64,000 bases of DNA, taken from NCBI GenBank assembly GCA_947507875.1, contig CANNQP010000002.1:124001-188000 (forward strand), written 5' to 3'. This document shows, piece after piece, positions 16,205 through 25,668 of this stretch; the stretch's first letter is position 1, and every line of letters begins with the position of its first letter. Origin of the DNA: Verrucomicrobiaceae bacterium. Its GTDB lineage: Bacteria > Verrucomicrobiota > Verrucomicrobiia > Verrucomicrobiales > Verrucomicrobiaceae. The notes below the pieces were generated by a model. It worked only from the letters and a program-made list of their open reading frames with translations, was not told the DNA's origin and did not search any database. The position numbers and the translations under genes are program-made.

Positions 16205-19150
16205 ATGGCCCAGGACCTCATCCGCGTGCGTGGCGCGCGGCAGCACAACCTCAAGAATGTCGATGTGGACATCCCGCGTCAGCGGCTGGTGGTGCTGACC
16301 GGGGTCAGCGGCAGCGGCAAGTCCTCGCTGGCTTTTGACACCCTCTACGCCGAGGGGCAGCGGCGCTATGTGCAGAGCCTTTCCGCCTACGCGCGGCAGT
16401 TTTTGGACCAGTTGGAAAAGCCTGACGTGGACTTTATTGAGGGTCTTTCCCCTGCCGTGGCCATCGAGCAGGTCCACAGCACGCCGAACCCGCGCAGCAC
16501 CATCGCCACCGTCACGGAGATCTATGATTACCTGCGTGTTCTCTATGCCGTAGCTGGGCGGCCTCACGACCCCGAGACAGGCGAGGCCCTGGTGAAAAGC
16601 ACCCCAGCGGAGATCGGTGCACGCTTGCTGGAGCTGGGCGAAAGCACGCGCTGCGTGGTGCTGGCGCCTTTGCCACCGCAGGAGGCCGACCTGCTGAAGG
16701 CCACTTTGGAAAAGCTGAAGCGCCAGGGCTTTGTGCGCATCCGCCTGGACGGTCAGGTGGTGGAGCTGGACGATGCGCTGAAGCCTGAGCGAGGCGTGGA
16801 GCACCAGATCGAGGTCGTGGTGGACCGGCTCGTCATCCGCGAGGGCGTGCGCCAGCGGCTGATGGAGAGCATCGAAGCCGCGCTAAAGTGGAGTGAGCAT
16901 GAGGTGCAGTTCCTCATCGGCCAAGAAAGCCGCGAGGAGGTGCTAACCTTCACCACCGCCTACGCGAACCCGCGCACCGGTTACCTGATGGAAAAGCTGA
17001 CGCCGCAGCATTTCTCCTTCAACACCCACGTGGGTGCCTGCCCGACCTGCGAAGGCGTGGGCTCCCTCATGGCTCCTGATCCAGGTCTGATCGTGCCAGA
17101 TCCGTCACTCTCGCTCAAAGAGGGGGCCGTGAAGAGCTGGTGGGCGCGGAATCCAAAGCTAAAAGCCCTGCACGAACGTGGCCTTGAGGCCTTGGCGAAG
17201 CATTTCGGCATCTCCCTGGAGGCACCTTTCAAAACGCTGCCCCCCAGGTTTCAGCAGGCGCTTTTCCATGGCACGGGCGAGGAAGCGATTGCCACCGGCT
17301 GGAGCACGACGGGCAACAAGCGCAGCCTCGCGAAGCCCTACGAGGGTCTTTTGCACGAGGCGAAACGCCTGCACGACCATGCCGAGAGCGATGCCCTGCG
17401 CGCGCAGTTGAGCCGCTTCATGAATCCGCTGCCATGTCCTGCCTGTGAAGGACGAAGGCTGCGGAAGGAATCGCTGGCGGTGAAGCTGAGCTCTTCGTTC
17501 TTGGTTTCTGATTCACCGTTGCCTTCCACCCAGAACCCGGAAGCTGGAATCAGAAACGGCTTAAACATCCACGACTTCACTGCCCTGCCGATCCGGGAGG
17601 CCTTGGCCTGGATGCAGGGTTTGAAAATGACCGCGCATCAGCAGGCCTATGTCGGCGAGCTGCAAAAAGAAGTGCTGAAGCGGCTGGAATTCCTGGAGCA
17701 GGTGGGCCTGGGCTACCTCGGCCTGAACCGAGAGAGTGGCACGCTTTCCGGCGGGGAAATGCAGCGCATCCGTCTGGCCACGCAGATCGGCGCGGGCCTG
17801 GCAGGCGTGCTTTACGTTCTGGATGAGCCCAGCATCGGCCTGCATCCCGCGGATACGGAAAAGCTGATCCATACCCTGCTGCGCCTGCGGGACCTGGGGA
17901 ACACCGTGCTCGTCGTGGAGCATGACGAGGCGATGATGCGCGCGGCGGATCATGTGATCGAGCTCGGCCCTGCCGCTGGCGAGCAGGGTGGAAAGATCAT
18001 CGCTCAGGGCACTCCGGCCGAGGTCATGGCGCAGCGCGAAAGCCTGACGGGCGCTTATTTGAACCATAGCCTGAAGATCAAAGCGCCGTCCGACCGCAGG
18101 CGCATTCGCCAAAGGGCAGGCGATTTCGTGCTCGATGCCGACCTTCATCCTCTGGCGCGAACCCCCACCACGCTGACCATTCACCAAGCCACTGAACACA
18201 ACCTGCGCGAAGTGACGGCCAGCTTTCCGGTCGGCTGCCTCACCTGCGTGACGGGACCTTCCGGCAGTGGCAAATCGACGCTGGTGAACAAGGTGCTCAT
18301 GCGCGCGCTGCAACGTCACTTTTACGGAGCCAAAGACGAGCCAGGCCGCCATGAGGCCATCACTGGACTGGAGGCTTTTGACAAAGTCGTGGTCATCGAC
18401 CAGTCGCCCATCGGCCGCAGCCCACGCAGCAATCCCGCGACCTACACGGGTGCTTTCTCTGCGATCCGCGAGCTCTTTGCCCAACTGCCACTCGCCCGCG
18501 TGCGCGGCTACGATGCAGGCCGATTCAGCTTCAACACGCCGGGTGGCCGCTGCGAAAAATGCCAGGGAGATGGACAGATCAAAATCGACATGCACTTCCT
18601 GGCCGATGTGTACGTGACCTGTGATCAATGCCAGGGCCGACGCTACAACGCCGAGACCCTGGAGATCACCTTCAAGGGGCAAAACATCGCCGATGTGCTG
18701 GAGATGACCGTGAGTGAGGCCGCGCGCTTTTTTGGCAAAGCCAGCGCCATCGCGGCGAAGCTCATCACGCTGGAAGAATGCGGCCTGGGCTACATCCGCC
18801 TAGGTCAGGCAGGCAATACCCTGAGCGGCGGCGAAGCCCAGCGCATCAAGCTAGCCGCAGAGCTGGCGCGCCGGGCCACCGGACGCACGCTGTATGTGCT
18901 GGATGAGCCCACGACAGGCCTGCATTTTGCGGACATCCAGACCCTGCTCGGCGTGCTGTTCAGGCTGCGGGATGCGGGGAACACCCTGATCGTCATTGAA
19001 CATCACGTGGATGTCATCCGCTGCGCGGACTGGATCATCGACCTCGGCCCCGGTGGCGGCAAAGAAGGCGGGCGACTGGTCGCCGCAGGCACGCCCGAAG
19101 AGCTGGCCCAAATGGCCGAAAGCTCAACGGGACGGTTTTTGCGGAGCTGA
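16205..19150 (+). CDS. uvrA: Excinuclease ABC subunit A
   Basis: UvrA, the DNA damage recognition ATPase of nucleotide excision repair. From the ATG at 16205 the product has 981 residues and begins MAQDLIRVRGARQHNLKN, as in other UvrA proteins (an ATG at 16196 is possible). Motifs: Walker A GVSGSGKSS (33-41), zinc-finger pairs CPTCEG...CPACEG and CEKCQGDG...CDQCQG, ABC signatures LSGGEMQRIRLA and LSGGEAQRIKLA, Walker B LYVLDEPSIGLH and LYVLDEPTTGLH, second Walker A GPSGSGKST. It is longer than the usual roughly 940 residues partly because of an insert at about residues 430-452 that is encoded by palindromic repeat DNA. Divergent from the TonB receptor gene. Confidence 0.97.
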   Translation: MAQDLIRVRGARQHNLKNVDVDIPRQRLVVLTGVSGSGKSSLAFDTLYAEGQRRYVQSLSAYARQFLDQLEKPDVDFIEGLSPAVAIEQVHSTPNPRSTIATVTEIYDYLRVLYAVAGRPHDPETGEALVKSTPAEIGARLLELGESTRCVVLAPLPPQEADLLKATLEKLKRQGFVRIRLDGQVVELDDALKPERGVEHQIEVVVDRLVIREGVRQRLMESIEAALKWSEHEVQFLIGQESREEVLTFTTAYANPRTGYLMEKLTPQHFSFNTHVGACPTCEGVGSLMAPDPGLIVPDPSLSLKEGAVKSWWARNPKLKALHERGLEALAKHFGISLEAPFKTLPPRFQQALFHGTGEEAIATGWSTTGNKRSLAKPYEGLLHEAKRLHDHAESDALRAQLSRFMNPLPCPACEGRRLRKESLAVKLSSSFLVSDSPLPSTQNPEAGIRNGLNIHDFTALPIREALAWMQGLKMTAHQQAYVGELQKEVLKRLEFLEQVGLGYLGLNRESGTLSGGEMQRIRLATQIGAGLAGVLYVLDEPSIGLHPADTEKLIHTLLRLRDLGNTVLVVEHDEAMMRAADHVIELGPAAGEQGGKIIAQGTPAEVMAQRESLTGAYLNHSLKIKAPSDRRRIRQRAGDFVLDADLHPLARTPTTLTIHQATEHNLREVTASFPVGCLTCVTGPSGSGKSTLVNKVLMRALQRHFYGAKDEPGRHEAITGLEAFDKVVVIDQSPIGRSPRSNPATYTGAFSAIRELFAQLPLARVRGYDAGRFSFNTPGGRCEKCQGDGQIKIDMHFLADVYVTCDQCQGRRYNAETLEITFKGQNIADVLEMTVSEAARFFGKASAIAAKLITLEECGLGYIRLGQAGNTLSGGEAQRIKLAAELARRATGRTLYVLDEPTTGLHFADIQTLLGVLFRLRDAGNTLIVIEHHVDVIRCADWIIDLGPGGGKEGGRLVAAGTPEELAQMAESSTGRFLRS
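17497..17557. repeat. Palindromic repeat inside uvrA, GTTCTTGG family
   Basis: The sequence starts with GTTCTTGGTTTCTGATTC, and its 11-mer GTTTCTGATTC (17504-17514) has an exact reverse complement GAATCAGAAAC at 17547-17557. It is translated in frame as about 21 extra residues (SFLVSDSPLPSTQNPEAG...) between LAVKLSS and GLNIHDFTALPI, a position where other UvrA proteins have no such segment. It shares the GTTCTTGG start with the copies near 5207, 6497 and 7832. Confidence 0.75.
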
Positions 19151-19275
19151 ATCGTCGCGATGCACATGGCCTGACCTGACCCGAGGCTGCATCGGGAAAT
19201 CTCAAAAAAGCTCGCGCGCCAGAAGACGAGTGTCCAAAAAAGTCCGCGCCGAGCCTCGTATGCTCATTCCACGCC

Positions 19276-22200
19276 ATGTTTTCCCGCCCTTTGCGTCTCA
19301 TCTTCCCCTGCCTGCTTCTTGCCGGTGCAGCCCAGGCCGCACCCTCGGCAGAGGGACTGAAATTCTTCGAATCGAAGATCCGCCCGATCTTGGTCGAAAG
19401 CTGCCAAGAGTGCCATGCAGAAAAGAAGCACAAAGGCGAGCTGCGCCTGGATAACCTGGCCTACATCCTGCAGGGCGGCGAGAGCGGCCCTGCCCTGGTG
19501 CCGCACCAGCCCGACAAGTCCCTGCTGATCAAAGTGGTCAGCTACGAAGACCCCGACATGGAGATGCCACCGGACGGCAAGCTGCCCGAAGATCAAATCG
19601 CCGCGCTGAAGCAATGGATCGCCATGGGTGCGCCCTGGCCCGAACAAGAAGTTGCAGCGGCCAAACCAGCGCGCCGACCAGGCGAATTTACGGCAGAAGA
19701 CCGAGCCTGGTGGGCCTTTCAGCCCGTCAAAGAATCTCCGGTTCCAAGGGTACACCATGACGGCAACGCGATCGATGCCTTCCTAGAAGCCAAACGCGCC
19801 AATGCTGGACTGAAAGCCAGCCCTGAGGCCACGCCAGAAGAACTGATCCGCCGAGTGTCCTTTGATCTCACGGGCCTGCCGCCCACACCCGAAGAGGTGA
19901 AGCAGTTCGTCGAAGCCTGCTCCATGGGCTCTGACCAAGCCGAACACGCCTACGAAAGACTCGTGGATCGTCTGCTGGCCTCTCCCCGCTTTGGCGAGCG
20001 CATGGCGCAGCACTGGCTGGACCTCGTGCGCTACGCGGAATCCGAGGGCTATCGTCTCGACGCCTATCGCCCCAACGTCTGGCCTTACCGGGATTACGTC
20101 ATCGAATCCTTCAACCACGACAAACCCTTCCATCAGTTCGTGAAAGAGCAACTGGCTGGAGATGAACTCGCCCCCGGTGACCCCAAGAGCGAGATCGCTA
20201 CCGCCTTCCTGCGCCACACCGTTTACGAGTATAACCAACGCGATGCCGAAGGCCAGTGGCGTACGATCATGAATGAAGTGACCGATGTCACGGCGGATGT
20301 CTTCCTGGGCATGAGCGTGCAGTGCGCGCAGTGCCACGACCACAAGTTCGATCCCATTTTGCAAAAGGACTACTACCGCCTGCAATCCTTCCTGGCGAAC
20401 ATCACCTGGCCCGAAGACAAACTCTATGCCACGAAGGAGGAGATCGCCGCGCACCAGCAGCAACATCAGGCCTGGCTGGAGGCCACCCAAGAGCCACGAG
20501 CGGTGATCGACGCCATCATCGAACCGCGTATCCAAAACGCCCAAAAGAGCGCCATGGAAAAGTTCCCTGAGGAAGTCGTGGCCATGTGGCGGAAACCACG
20601 CGCGGAACGCACGCCCTACGAAGAGCAGATCGTGCAACTCGCCTGGCGTCAGGCTGACTATGAGCGCTACCGCTTCAAGACGGACAAGATCAAAGAACCC
20701 GAAGCCAGCCAGCTGCGGGAGGCCCAAGCCAAGCTAGCAAGCTTTGACTCTTTGAAGCCTAAACCTCTACTGACCGCCTACGCCATTGGCGAGACTGGCC
20801 CGATCGGACGAGACGCGAAGTTCAAAACGCGCCGCAGTGGTGAAGTCGAGACCAAGCCCGGCTTCCTAACCATCCTCGACCCGAACGATGCCGTCATCCC
20901 TGCCATGAAAGCGGATGCCAAGACGAGCGGACGCCGCAGCGTGCTGGCGGATTGGTTTACCCGAGCGGACAATCCCCTGTCCACCCGTGTCATCGTCAAC
21001 CGCCTGTGGTCCTGGCATTTCGGCCGAGGCATCGCCGGCACTCCAAGTGATTTTGGCCGACTGGGCGAGGCCCCAACGCATCCCGAGCTGCTGGATTGGC
21101 TGACCGCGCAGTTCCTGAAGGGTGACTGGAAGATGAAACCGATCCACAAGATGATCGTCATGAGCGCCGCGTATCGCCAAAGCACCCTGCTGCATGACCA
21201 AGCGGCCCTGCAATCGGATCCAGAAAACAAACTGCTCTGGCGCTTTCCCCCACGCCGCCTGGATGCTGAACAGGCGCGGGATGCGGTGCTCTTCGCGAGT
21301 GGTGAGCTGGATCTAACCATGGGGGGAGAAGGCGTGGAAACCAGCACACCACGCCGCAGCATCTACACGCGCAAGATCCGCAACACTCAGGACGAATTCT
21401 TGCAAAGCTTGGATGCCCCCCCCGGCTTTTCCAGCCTACCCACGCGTGATGCCACCACGACCGCCACGCAGAGCCTGCTGATGATCAACGGCGAGTGGCC
21501 GCTAGAACGTGCGCGCCGGATGGCGGCGCGACTCGTTCAAGACAAGGCCGCCAGCGATTCAACGCTAGTTCGACAAGCCTACGAGTTCGCCCTGGGTCGC
21601 AAACCCTCCAAAAGTGAAGCAAAGCAAGCCTTGAATTTCCTCGCCGGCCAACGCGGCCATTTGAAAAAATCCCTACCGCCACCACCCGCGCAGCTTCCTG
21701 CTCTTGCCGATGCAAAACTACACTTTGGCACAACCGCCCCAACCAAAACCACCCAAACGCTGTGGATGGAGCCCGGAAGCAAGCATGAAAAACTGCGCAT
21801 CAACGCTACCCAAGCGCTAGAACGAAACGGCTTCGCCATTGAAGCCCTGGTGAATCTGAAAAGCCTTTACCCGAATGGCTCCGTGCGCACGATTGTTTCC
21901 CGTTGGAACAACGACAAAGCCACGCGAGGCTGGGCCTTCGGTGTCACGAGTGAAAAATCTGCCTACAAGCCAAATAACCTCATCGTTCAGCTCGTGGGTG
22001 AAGACTTTCAGGGCAGCCTGGCCTATGAAGTCGTGGCCAGCGGACTGCGCCTTCCTTTAAACAAGCCACACTACGTCGCCGCTGTATTGCACAATGAGCC
22101 CACGGAAGGGCAAAAATTCGGCGGTTCCGTCACGTTCTACACGCGTGACCTCAGCGATCCAGCGGCTCCCATGCAAAGCGTGACCGTTTCCCACCCAATC

Positions 22201-22533
22201 TGCGGAGGCTACGTGAGCCCTGAGCGCACACTCTACATCGGCGGGCGGGAGAAAGACAAAGCCAGCCTATGGCACGGTGCCATCGCACGCGTTGCCCTCC
22301 GCCAAGGCAGCCTGGATGCAGGCCAATTGATGGCCTGGGTAGGCATGAATGACCCGACCTGCCTCGTGGACGTCAATGCAGATCTGGCGACAGAACAGCT
22401 CAAGTCCTCATGGACATGGGAATCCAGCGCGCCTGCTCTATCGACGAAAGGCATTGCCGATCCGAACCGGGAAGCCCTGGCCGACCTCTGCCACGTGCTG
22501 TTAAATTCAAATGAGTTTTTCTACCTTCATTGA
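19276..22533 (+). CDS. PSCyt1-DUF1549-DUF1553 secreted protein with LamG-like C-terminal domain
   Basis: A 1085-residue exported protein. Signal peptide to about residue 21, CQECH heme motif (C43, C46, H47), DUF1549 (FDLTGLPPTPEEV, FGERMAQHWLDLVRYAES, CAQCHDHKFDP) and DUF1553 (NRLWSWHFGRGIAGTPSDFG, AAYRQST, RRLDAEQARDAVL). Residues about 800-1060 are an extra beta-rich region typical of LamG/concanavalin-like domains (FAIEALVNLKSLYPNGS, IVSRWNN, then LYIGGREKDKASLWHGAIARVAL). Unlike the gene at 1007-3871 there is no DUF1501 partner after it; the next gene is unrelated. Probably a periplasmic or surface redox-type protein that contacts glycans; the reaction is unknown. Confidence 0.92.
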   Translation: MFSRPLRLIFPCLLLAGAAQAAPSAEGLKFFESKIRPILVESCQECHAEKKHKGELRLDNLAYILQGGESGPALVPHQPDKSLLIKVVSYEDPDMEMPPDGKLPEDQIAALKQWIAMGAPWPEQEVAAAKPARRPGEFTAEDRAWWAFQPVKESPVPRVHHDGNAIDAFLEAKRANAGLKASPEATPEELIRRVSFDLTGLPPTPEEVKQFVEACSMGSDQAEHAYERLVDRLLASPRFGERMAQHWLDLVRYAESEGYRLDAYRPNVWPYRDYVIESFNHDKPFHQFVKEQLAGDELAPGDPKSEIATAFLRHTVYEYNQRDAEGQWRTIMNEVTDVTADVFLGMSVQCAQCHDHKFDPILQKDYYRLQSFLANITWPEDKLYATKEEIAAHQQQHQAWLEATQEPRAVIDAIIEPRIQNAQKSAMEKFPEEVVAMWRKPRAERTPYEEQIVQLAWRQADYERYRFKTDKIKEPEASQLREAQAKLASFDSLKPKPLLTAYAIGETGPIGRDAKFKTRRSGEVETKPGFLTILDPNDAVIPAMKADAKTSGRRSVLADWFTRADNPLSTRVIVNRLWSWHFGRGIAGTPSDFGRLGEAPTHPELLDWLTAQFLKGDWKMKPIHKMIVMSAAYRQSTLLHDQAALQSDPENKLLWRFPPRRLDAEQARDAVLFASGELDLTMGGEGVETSTPRRSIYTRKIRNTQDEFLQSLDAPPGFSSLPTRDATTTATQSLLMINGEWPLERARRMAARLVQDKAASDSTLVRQAYEFALGRKPSKSEAKQALNFLAGQRGHLKKSLPPPPAQLPALADAKLHFGTTAPTKTTQTLWMEPGSKHEKLRINATQALERNGFAIEALVNLKSLYPNGSVRTIVSRWNNDKATRGWAFGVTSEKSAYKPNNLIVQLVGEDFQGSLAYEVVASGLRLPLNKPHYVAAVLHNEPTEGQKFGGSVTFYTRDLSDPAAPMQSVTVSHPICGGYVSPERTLYIGGREKDKASLWHGAIARVALRQGSLDAGQLMAWVGMNDPTCLVDVNADLATEQLKSSWTWESSAPALSTKGIADPNREALADLCHVLLNSNEFFYLH

Positions 22534-22595
22534 GGCCTCCAAACGCCAGACCTTGAAAATCCTCTGCTAGAAATGAACGGTCTTTGACAGAAGCA

Positions 22596-22623
22596 TTGAC
22601 ATCGCATTTGCGGATTTTAAACT
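22596..22623 (+). promoter_or_regulatory. Promoter for the Pur-alpha-like gene
   Basis: TTGACA (22596-22601), a 16-nt spacer and TAAACT (22618-22623) lie in an AT-richer stretch about 58 nt ahead of the ATG at 22681. A second TTGACA-like sequence (TTTGACAG) is at 22583-22590. Confidence 0.5.
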
Positions 22624-22680
22624 ATTCGTGTTTTTATCCCGAATCATTCAGTATCACAGGAACGAGAAGGCATTCATCGC

Positions 22681-22944
22681 ATGAGGAACGACGACTACGA
22701 AGAGCAGCCAAGGCGCGGCAATCCACCGCTGCATTCAGAGAAAATCATGACCGAGCGGAAGATCTTCTTCCTCGATCTCAAAGAAAATGAGCGCGGACGC
22801 GTGATCAAAATCACCGAAGATGTGCGGGGGCGGCGTGACACCATCATGCTCCCACTCGAAGCGGCTGATGAATTCCTGGACGCGCTCCAGCGCATTCTGG
22901 AGATCGAACGGGACCTCCCCCCCGTGGCGACCGCAGCCGAGTGA
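22681..22944 (+). CDS. Pur-alpha-like nucleic-acid-binding protein (DUF3276)
   Basis: An 87-residue protein whose part from about residue 23 (KIFFLDLKENERGRVIKITE, then TIMLPLEAADEFLDALQRIL) matches the single PUR repeat of bacterial DUF3276 proteins. Spirochaete members bind single-stranded DNA or RNA as dimers. The beta-beta-beta-beta-alpha pattern is visible: strand KIFFLDLK, strand RVIKITED, strand DTIMLPL, then a C-terminal helix. Translation could begin at the ATG at 22681 or at an internal ATG at 22747; the longer form adds an acidic/basic tail. Likely a regulator or RNA chaperone; targets unknown. Confidence 0.85.
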   Translation: MRNDDYEEQPRRGNPPLHSEKIMTERKIFFLDLKENERGRVIKITEDVRGRRDTIMLPLEAADEFLDALQRILEIERDLPPVATAAE

Positions 22945-23041
22945 AGGCAAAGGGCAGAGGCAGGAAGCATTGGACAGCATCGGGCCCGTGGGGCAAACAT
23001 GCATTCCGTTTCTGAGACAAACTCAGCCTCTGTTGATCGCA

Positions 23042-23659
23042 ATGCCCCCCTGCGCCATCTTCTCCCCCCGGTTTATCTTCCTTGGCTTCGCTGCTCTTCT
23101 GGCCTCCTGTGCTGGGCCTAGCTCTCGTGATCGGGGACAAACGCAATACTTAGAGGCTTTTGACCCCGCCTCTGTGCCGCACTCGGCACTCTACAATCAG
23201 GATCAAGATTCTTACTGGGATGGAGACGGCATGACTGGCCCCCCCAGCGTCATCATCGACCTTAGCGATCAAAAAGCCTACTTTTACAAAGGCGGCGCCC
23301 TAGCTGGCGTTTCTGCTCTTTCCACAGGCGATGAAAAACACCCGACACAAACGGGTAACTTCAAGATCATTCAAAAAGACCAGTGGCATAAATCCAATCT
23401 CTACGGTGACTTTGTGGATGCTTATGGACAAGTCGTTGTGGCGAATGTGGACCTCACGAAGGACAAGCCACCGGCTGGCACTCGCTTCGAAGGGTCGAAA
23501 ATGCATCATTTTATGCGCTTCGTCGGAGGCACTGGGATGCATGAAGGGTTCCTGCCAGGCTATCCCGCCAGTCACGGTTGCGTGCGCATGCCCGGGCACA
23601 TGGCCGCCATTTTTTACAACAACGTCTCGGTCGGCACCCCGGTGACTGTGCGCCCTTGA
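23042..23659 (+). CDS. L,D-transpeptidase (YkuD) lipoprotein
   Basis: A 205-residue lipoprotein: lipobox LLASC with the lipidated cysteine at 23, then a YkuD catalytic domain from about residue 68 (PSVIIDLSDQKAYFYKGG) to the end. The catalytic motif SHGCVRMPG places the nucleophile at C180 and its partner histidine at 178, with H167 in GMHEGF upstream. Such enzymes make 3-3 crosslinks in peptidoglycan or attach proteins to it, in the periplasm. The ATG at 23042 was chosen because it gives the lipoprotein signal. The rhodanese gene begins 12 nt after its stop, so the two are probably co-transcribed. Confidence 0.9.
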   Translation: MPPCAIFSPRFIFLGFAALLASCAGPSSRDRGQTQYLEAFDPASVPHSALYNQDQDSYWDGDGMTGPPSVIIDLSDQKAYFYKGGALAGVSALSTGDEKHPTQTGNFKIIQKDQWHKSNLYGDFVDAYGQVVVANVDLTKDKPPAGTRFEGSKMHHFMRFVGGTGMHEGFLPGYPASHGCVRMPGHMAAIFYNNVSVGTPVTVRP

Positions 23660-23671
23660 TTTTAGCCTCTC

Positions 23672-24016
23672 ATGAGCACCGACGACCTACCGCTGGAAAT
23701 CCTTATGGATGACGTCGTCCATCTGCTTGAAACGCCTAACCAAAAGCCGCGCATCATTGACTGCCGAGAGCCTGACGAATGGGCCATCTGCCACCTCGAA
23801 GGAGCAGAACTCGTACCACTCTCGCAATTTGGCGAATTGGCCCCTCAGCGCTTCCAGGATCCTCAGCAGCACGTCGTGATTTACTGTCACCACGGCATGA
23901 GAAGCCAGCGGGCTGCCGCGTGGCTACGCCAGCGTGGCTTGCAAAAAGCGCAGTCCATGCGTGGTGGCATTGATGCTTGGTCCGTAGCGATCGATCCCAC
24001 CATACCCCGGTATTGA
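23672..24016 (+). CDS. Single-domain rhodanese-like sulfurtransferase
   Basis: A 114-residue one-domain rhodanese. Conserved features are RIIDCREPDEW in the first half and the active-site loop YCHHGMRSQRAAAWL with the catalytic cysteine at residue 72, followed by the GGIDAW C-terminal motif. The loop CHHGMRS matches the GlpE-type class. It carries persulfide sulfur in the cytoplasm; no transport signal is present. It follows the L,D-transpeptidase gene after 12 nt, though no functional link is obvious. Confidence 0.92.
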   Translation: MSTDDLPLEILMDDVVHLLETPNQKPRIIDCREPDEWAICHLEGAELVPLSQFGELAPQRFQDPQQHVVIYCHHGMRSQRAAAWLRQRGLQKAQSMRGGIDAWSVAIDPTIPRY

Positions 24017-24106
24017 GCATGACCAGGTGCGCTTCACTTAGCGGCGCACTTTCTCGTCGCCTCCTGAAAACCCCTTAGGAAAGTTGGCCCCAGTCCTGCT
24101 TTGAGC

Positions 24107-25591
24107 ATGGATGACGGTGCTGAAACACCCCAGCCAACCCAACCCACCATGCTTTTTGATCAGTATCAGCCGGAGGATTTCTTCGATGAAATGTTCACCC
24201 GCGGCCATATCGTGCGGCCACACTATCAGGCCGTCAGTGATGCCTTGAATGCCGTTTCGGCAGAGGAATTTCGAAGCCGCCAAACGGCCGTGGAGACAGC
24301 CTTCATGCGGGGTGGCGTGACCTTCACCGTCTATTCTGATTCTCAAGGCACCGAGCGCATCTTCCCCTTCGACTGTGTGCCACGCGTCATTTCTGCGGAA
24401 GAGTGGGATGTGGTGGAAAAAGGGCTGATCCAGCGGCTCACCGCGCTGAACCTCTTTCTCCATGACATTTATCACGAACAAAAGATCATCAAGGACCGGG
24501 TGATTCCACCACAGTATCTGCTGAGCGCGAAGCATTTCCGGCGTGAGTTCATGCACTTCGAAGTGCCAAAAAACGTCTATGTCCACATCTGCGGAACAGA
24601 TCTCATCCGCGACAAAGACGGTCGCTACCTAGTGCTGGAAGACAACCTACGTTGCCCCTCCGGCGCGAGCTACATGCTGGAAAATCGCAGCGCATTAAAG
24701 CGAACCTTCCCGGAGCTCTTCCAGTCCGCAGGCGTTCGACCTGTGGATCAGTACCCGGCTGAGCTTCTCAAAGTGCTGCAATACTGCGCGCCAGCGAATT
24801 TTCGAGGCAACGATGCCCCCAATGCTGTACTTTTAACTCCAGGCGTTTACAACAGCGCCTACTTTGAGCACGCCTTCCTGGCCCGCCAAATGGGCATTCC
24901 CATCGTGGAAGGTCGTGATTTGCTGGTTCGCGACCACAAGGTCTTCATGCGCACCACGGCGGGTCTCGTGAAGGTCGATGTGATCTACCGCCGAATTGAC
25001 GATGACTTCCTCGACCCTTCCGTCTTCCGCGCGGACTCTTTGCTCGGCGTTCCTGGCTTGGTGAATGCCTACCGCTCGGGGAATGTCAGCCTAGCCAATA
25101 GCATCGGCACAGGAGTCGCCGATGACAAGGTGGTGTATTACTTTGTGCCGAAGATGATCAAGTATTACCTCGGTGAAGATCCCATCTTACCGAATGTCGA
25201 TACCTACCTTGCCTCTGAGCCGCAAGACTGCGCCTACATCTTGGACAATTTGGCCAAGCTCGTCGTGAAGTCCGCCAATGAAGCCGGGGGCTATGGCATG
25301 CTGATGGGCCCCTGGGCAGCCAAAGAGGAGATCGAGACCTTCCGCAAGATGATCGAGGAAAACCCTCGGAACTTCATCGCTCAGCATCCGATTTCCCTCA
25401 GCCGTCACCCCACATGGTGCGGCGATCACTTCGAGGGTCGCCACATCGACCTACGCCCCTACATCCTTTGTGGCGAAAAGATCGTCGTCACACCAGGCGG
25501 ACTCACCCGTGTCGCTTTGCGAAAAGGCAGTCTCGTCGTGAATAGCTCCCAAGGGGGAGGTTCCAAAGATACTTGGGTTTTGAAAGCCTAA
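24107..25591 (+). CDS. Circularly permuted ATP-grasp protein (DUF404/DUF407 type)
   Basis: A 494-residue protein of the circularly permuted ATP-grasp type 2 family. Characteristic blocks are [94 protein letters not shown] and, for nucleotide binding, [18 protein letters not shown]. Family members are predicted peptide-bond-forming ligases acting with alpha-E and transglutaminase-like proteins. The alpha-E gene follows 77 nt downstream; no transglutaminase or proteasome-like gene is nearby. Start taken as ATG 24107 (24149 is an alternative). Product of the ligase is unknown. Confidence 0.9.
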   Translation: MDDGAETPQPTQPTMLFDQYQPEDFFDEMFTRGHIVRPHYQAVSDALNAVSAEEFRSRQTAVETAFMRGGVTFTVYSDSQGTERIFPFDCVPRVISAEEWDVVEKGLIQRLTALNLFLHDIYHEQKIIKDRVIPPQYLLSAKHFRREFMHFEVPKNVYVHICGTDLIRDKDGRYLVLEDNLRCPSGASYMLENRSALKRTFPELFQSAGVRPVDQYPAELLKVLQYCAPANFRGNDAPNAVLLTPGVYNSAYFEHAFLARQMGIPIVEGRDLLVRDHKVFMRTTAGLVKVDVIYRRIDDDFLDPSVFRADSLLGVPGLVNAYRSGNVSLANSIGTGVADDKVVYYFVPKMIKYYLGEDPILPNVDTYLASEPQDCAYILDNLAKLVVKSANEAGGYGMLMGPWAAKEEIETFRKMIEENPRNFIAQHPISLSRHPTWCGDHFEGRHIDLRPYILCGEKIVVTPGGLTRVALRKGSLVVNSSQGGGSKDTWVLKA

Positions 25592-25668
25592 CACGGTTCC
25601 AGCGTCTCGATCGAACATTCGTTTCCTCCTGCCTTCCTTCTTTCCCCAGGCCTCTGCCACCCATCGCC

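Noticed and set aside
17561..18682. Open frame of 373 codons on the minus strand within uvrA
   Set aside because: Antisense of a highly conserved gene; composition bias explains the absence of stops.
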